Below, one piece after another: positions 21,986 to 23,466 of a stretch of DNA of 23,466 bases. A program made the translations under genes and the position numbers. The stretch comes from Methanobacteriota archaeon. GTDB lineage: Archaea; Hydrothermarchaeota; Hydrothermarchaeia; Hydrothermarchaeales; JACRDW01. Every line of letters begins with the position of its first letter. Position 1 is the stretch's first letter. Location: contig JACRDW010000120.1 of assembly GCA_016212785.1 (NCBI GenBank), forward strand, positions 1 to 23,466, written 5' to 3'. The notes beneath the pieces are model-generated. The model did no database searches. It worked only from the letters and a program-made list of their open reading frames with translations, and was not told where the DNA came from.

Positions 21986-23263
21986 TTAACTATCTGCCGT
22001 TGTTTTGATCTTCTGGAGTTCAACCGAAACTATCGCAGGTCTTGGTTTTCCGCAGGAAAGTGCAAGGTAAAGCAAGGATAGATAAAAAATTATGCTGGAA
22101 AGCTGCACACCGACTTCTATTAAAATAAAGGTATGGGTTAGAGCTATGGCGTATAAGCAGGTACGCATTGCATCTCTTAAATCGTGCATCATTCCTAAAT
22201 ATATTCCAAGCGAAGCACATGTCAGCACTACTCCAAAAACTCCAAAATCCAGCATTCCTGGTCCGAGCAACGTGGAAGTAATTATGTGCGGCTCCTTGTA
22301 GCCCAGAACCGCTGTGCTGACAATTTCCTGCGTGGTACTTAATAAAGTACTTCCGTGCAGGTAGCCGAACGGAAAACTCAGCTGCACCACTCTGTCGAAT
22401 ACCGAAAAAGTAAGACCTGTCCTGTAAAAAATGTACAAATGCGGCGCTACCTTCCATGCACCATAGGATATGCCTGCGATATAAGTGCTTACTGCTGTAA
22501 GTAGAAATATTACGCCGGTTAAGCCCAGGAGCAGTTCCTTGGCAGAAATTCTTTTTAGTAATAGACCGGCAATGCCTGCGGAGACCAAAATCGCTGTCGC
22601 ATCGCTCTTAAATCCTGAGAGTGCTGCAAGAATAGCGAGGAGAAATATCGTTGCTGTCGCTTTTCTCTTCTCGTAAAAAGCAATCAGCAGAACAGCTGAG
22701 AAAACAGCGAAGCCGTGGAAGAGAGCTCTTGCTGGCGCAATCGCTGCTGCCTGCCTTGAAGCTGCGCTTAGAATGGGTGCGCCTCCGAGCAACGTTAAAA
22801 AAGAAAAAAAGAAGGCAAGCACGAGTGAAATAGAGATTAAAAAATCTACGTCATGCAGCCTCTTCGAGATAAACCAAAGCAGGAAAGTATAGCTGCCCGA
22901 GATTGTGAATATCGCCAGCACCGGCAAGGGAAAAGTTAGATAGAGAGCGAGTGAAGCGGTTGCAAATACGCACGCTAAAACCACGGGAGTAGCGAAGGCG
23001 ACAGCCTGAGCTACAGCAAGCTTTCTCCCGATTTTCACAGAAAAAAATAAAACAGCAACGCCTAAAAGGCTGATCACATAAGCCAGAAAAGACGGCGCAT
23101 TAGCGAAATACCCTCTCGGAATAAGTAAGAATTCTCTGGTATTTGCGATTTTGAAAGAGATAAAAGCAAAAAATAAAAAAACAAAATAAACTATCGCAAC
23201 AGAAATCTCTGGGCTGAGCAGGTCATCTGTTTTTAACCGCTTCGTATACCGCATCCACTTCAC
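21986..23263 (-). CDS. Multi-pass membrane protein, oligosaccharide polymerase-like
   Basis: A 425-residue protein of about 11-12 hydrophobic segments separated by short loops, with a long external loop around HLYIFYRTGLTFSVFDRVVQ and the segment TSTLLGPGMLDFGVFGVVLT. That arrangement and the GxxxxDFGxxG pattern recall Wzy-type polymerases and O-antigen-ligase-like proteins. Lying between a GT4 glycosyltransferase and an AglH-like transferase, a glycan polymerisation role is reasonable but unproved. The start at 23263 overlaps the upstream gene by 41 bp; ATG at 23254 is an alternative. Its TAA directly abuts the ATG of the propeller gene. Confidence 0.62.
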   Translation of the reverse strand: MKWMRYTKRLKTDDLLSPEISVAIVYFVFLFFAFISFKIANTREFLLIPRGYFANAPSFLAYVISLLGVAVLFFSVKIGRKLAVAQAVAFATPVVLACVFATASLALYLTFPLPVLAIFTISGSYTFLLWFISKRLHDVDFLISISLVLAFFFSFLTLLGGAPILSAASRQAAAIAPARALFHGFAVFSAVLLIAFYEKRKATATIFLLAILAALSGFKSDATAILVSAGIAGLLLKRISAKELLLGLTGVIFLLTAVSTYIAGISYGAWKVAPHLYIFYRTGLTFSVFDRVVQLSFPFGYLHGSTLLSTTQEIVSTAVLGYKEPHIITSTLLGPGMLDFGVFGVVLTCASLGIYLGMMHDLRDAMRTCLYAIALTHTFILIEVGVQLSSIIFYLSLLYLALSCGKPRPAIVSVELQKIKTTADS

Positions 23264-23466
23264 TTCCTGTCTTTTCCCATCTGAATTTTTTTAGAGATTC
23301 TCTCCCGTTCTCAATCAGCTTTTTTCTGAGCTCCTTGTTTTCCAGAATCCTAATTATTCCCTCTGCCAGCTCCTTGGAATTCTCTTTTTCAAAGAGAATT
23401 CCGTTGTATTCGTGCTCTATTATCTCTTCTATTCCGCCGACTCTCGAAGCGACCACCGGTACTCCC
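23223..23466 (-). CDS. GT4-family glycosyltransferase, C-terminal part (cut by window edge)
   Basis: The frame enters from the right edge and reads GVPVVASRVGGIEEIIEHEYNG then ILFEKENSKELAEGIIRIL, the conserved donor-binding end of GT-B family 4 glycosyltransferases, where the E in GGIEEI contacts the sugar nucleotide. Only the last 81 codons are present, so donor and acceptor cannot be inferred. It overlaps the start of the polymerase-like gene, so the two are probably co-translated. Confidence 0.88.
   Translation of the reverse strand, partial: GVPVVASRVGGIEEIIEHEYNGILFEKENSKELAEGIIRILENKELRKKLIENGRESLKKFRWEKTGSEVDAVYEAVKNR

Overview
The window looks archaeal. It encodes the archaeal-type peptidyl-tRNA hydrolase Pth2, an archaeal TruD, a GPT/AglH-like polyprenyl-phosphate GlcNAc-1-P transferase, a geranylgeranyl-reductase family flavoprotein, DUF354 and DUF1616 proteins and an HVO_A0114-type regulator. 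Several starts have a TATA-like box about 24-27 bp upstream and little or no leader. A CcmF haem lyase suggests an archaeon that makes c-type cytochromes (for example relatives of Archaeoglobi, ANME-1 or Syntrophoarchaeum); that placement is inference and no marker here settles it.

Most of the window is a surface-glycan or protein-glycosylation locus. Left block (minus strand, 5369 to 1): galU, a UDP-xylose-synthase-like decarboxylase, a GalE-like epimerase, a membrane-anchored thioredoxin and ccmF (cut by the window edge), all joined by 4-bp stop/start overlaps. Next come a cupin protein and UDP-glucose dehydrogenase (minus), then a dolichyl-phosphate-mannose-synthase-like glycosyltransferase (plus). 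Middle block: a UDP-glucuronate-4-epimerase-like protein, a phosphoribosyltransferase and a secreted LCP-like protein (minus), divergent from a UDP-GlcNAc 2-epimerase (WecB) with an extra C-terminal RCK_C-like domain. Then follow a secreted glycosidase-like lipoprotein and a geranylgeranyl reductase (minus), divergent from PAP2 phosphatase, DUF1616, pth2 and truD. Right block (minus): a glycosyltransferase (cut by the edge), a polymerase-like membrane protein, a beta-propeller lipoprotein, the AglH-like transferase and a DUF354 glycosyltransferase-like protein.

Together these can supply UDP-Glc, UDP-GlcA, UDP-GalA, UDP-Xyl and ManNAc-type donors, start a glycan on a polyprenyl phosphate, extend and possibly polymerise it, and recycle the carrier.

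The most unusual signal is how accessory DNA sits between these genes. All three convergent gene junctions carry a small toxin-antitoxin-like or regulator insert. Two of them, TumE/HVO_A0114-like after wecB and nucleotidyltransferase plus a 55-residue protein after truD, are bounded by direct copies of the 3' end of the preceding gene (about 40 bp and 19 bp). A hairpin-rich 156-bp segment after ugd is bounded in the same way by a 13-bp copy holding both the ugd stop and the cupin ribosome-binding site. A separate 44-bp repeat found upstream of galU also appears to have been inserted between codons 2 and 3 of the DUF354 gene, removing its normal start.
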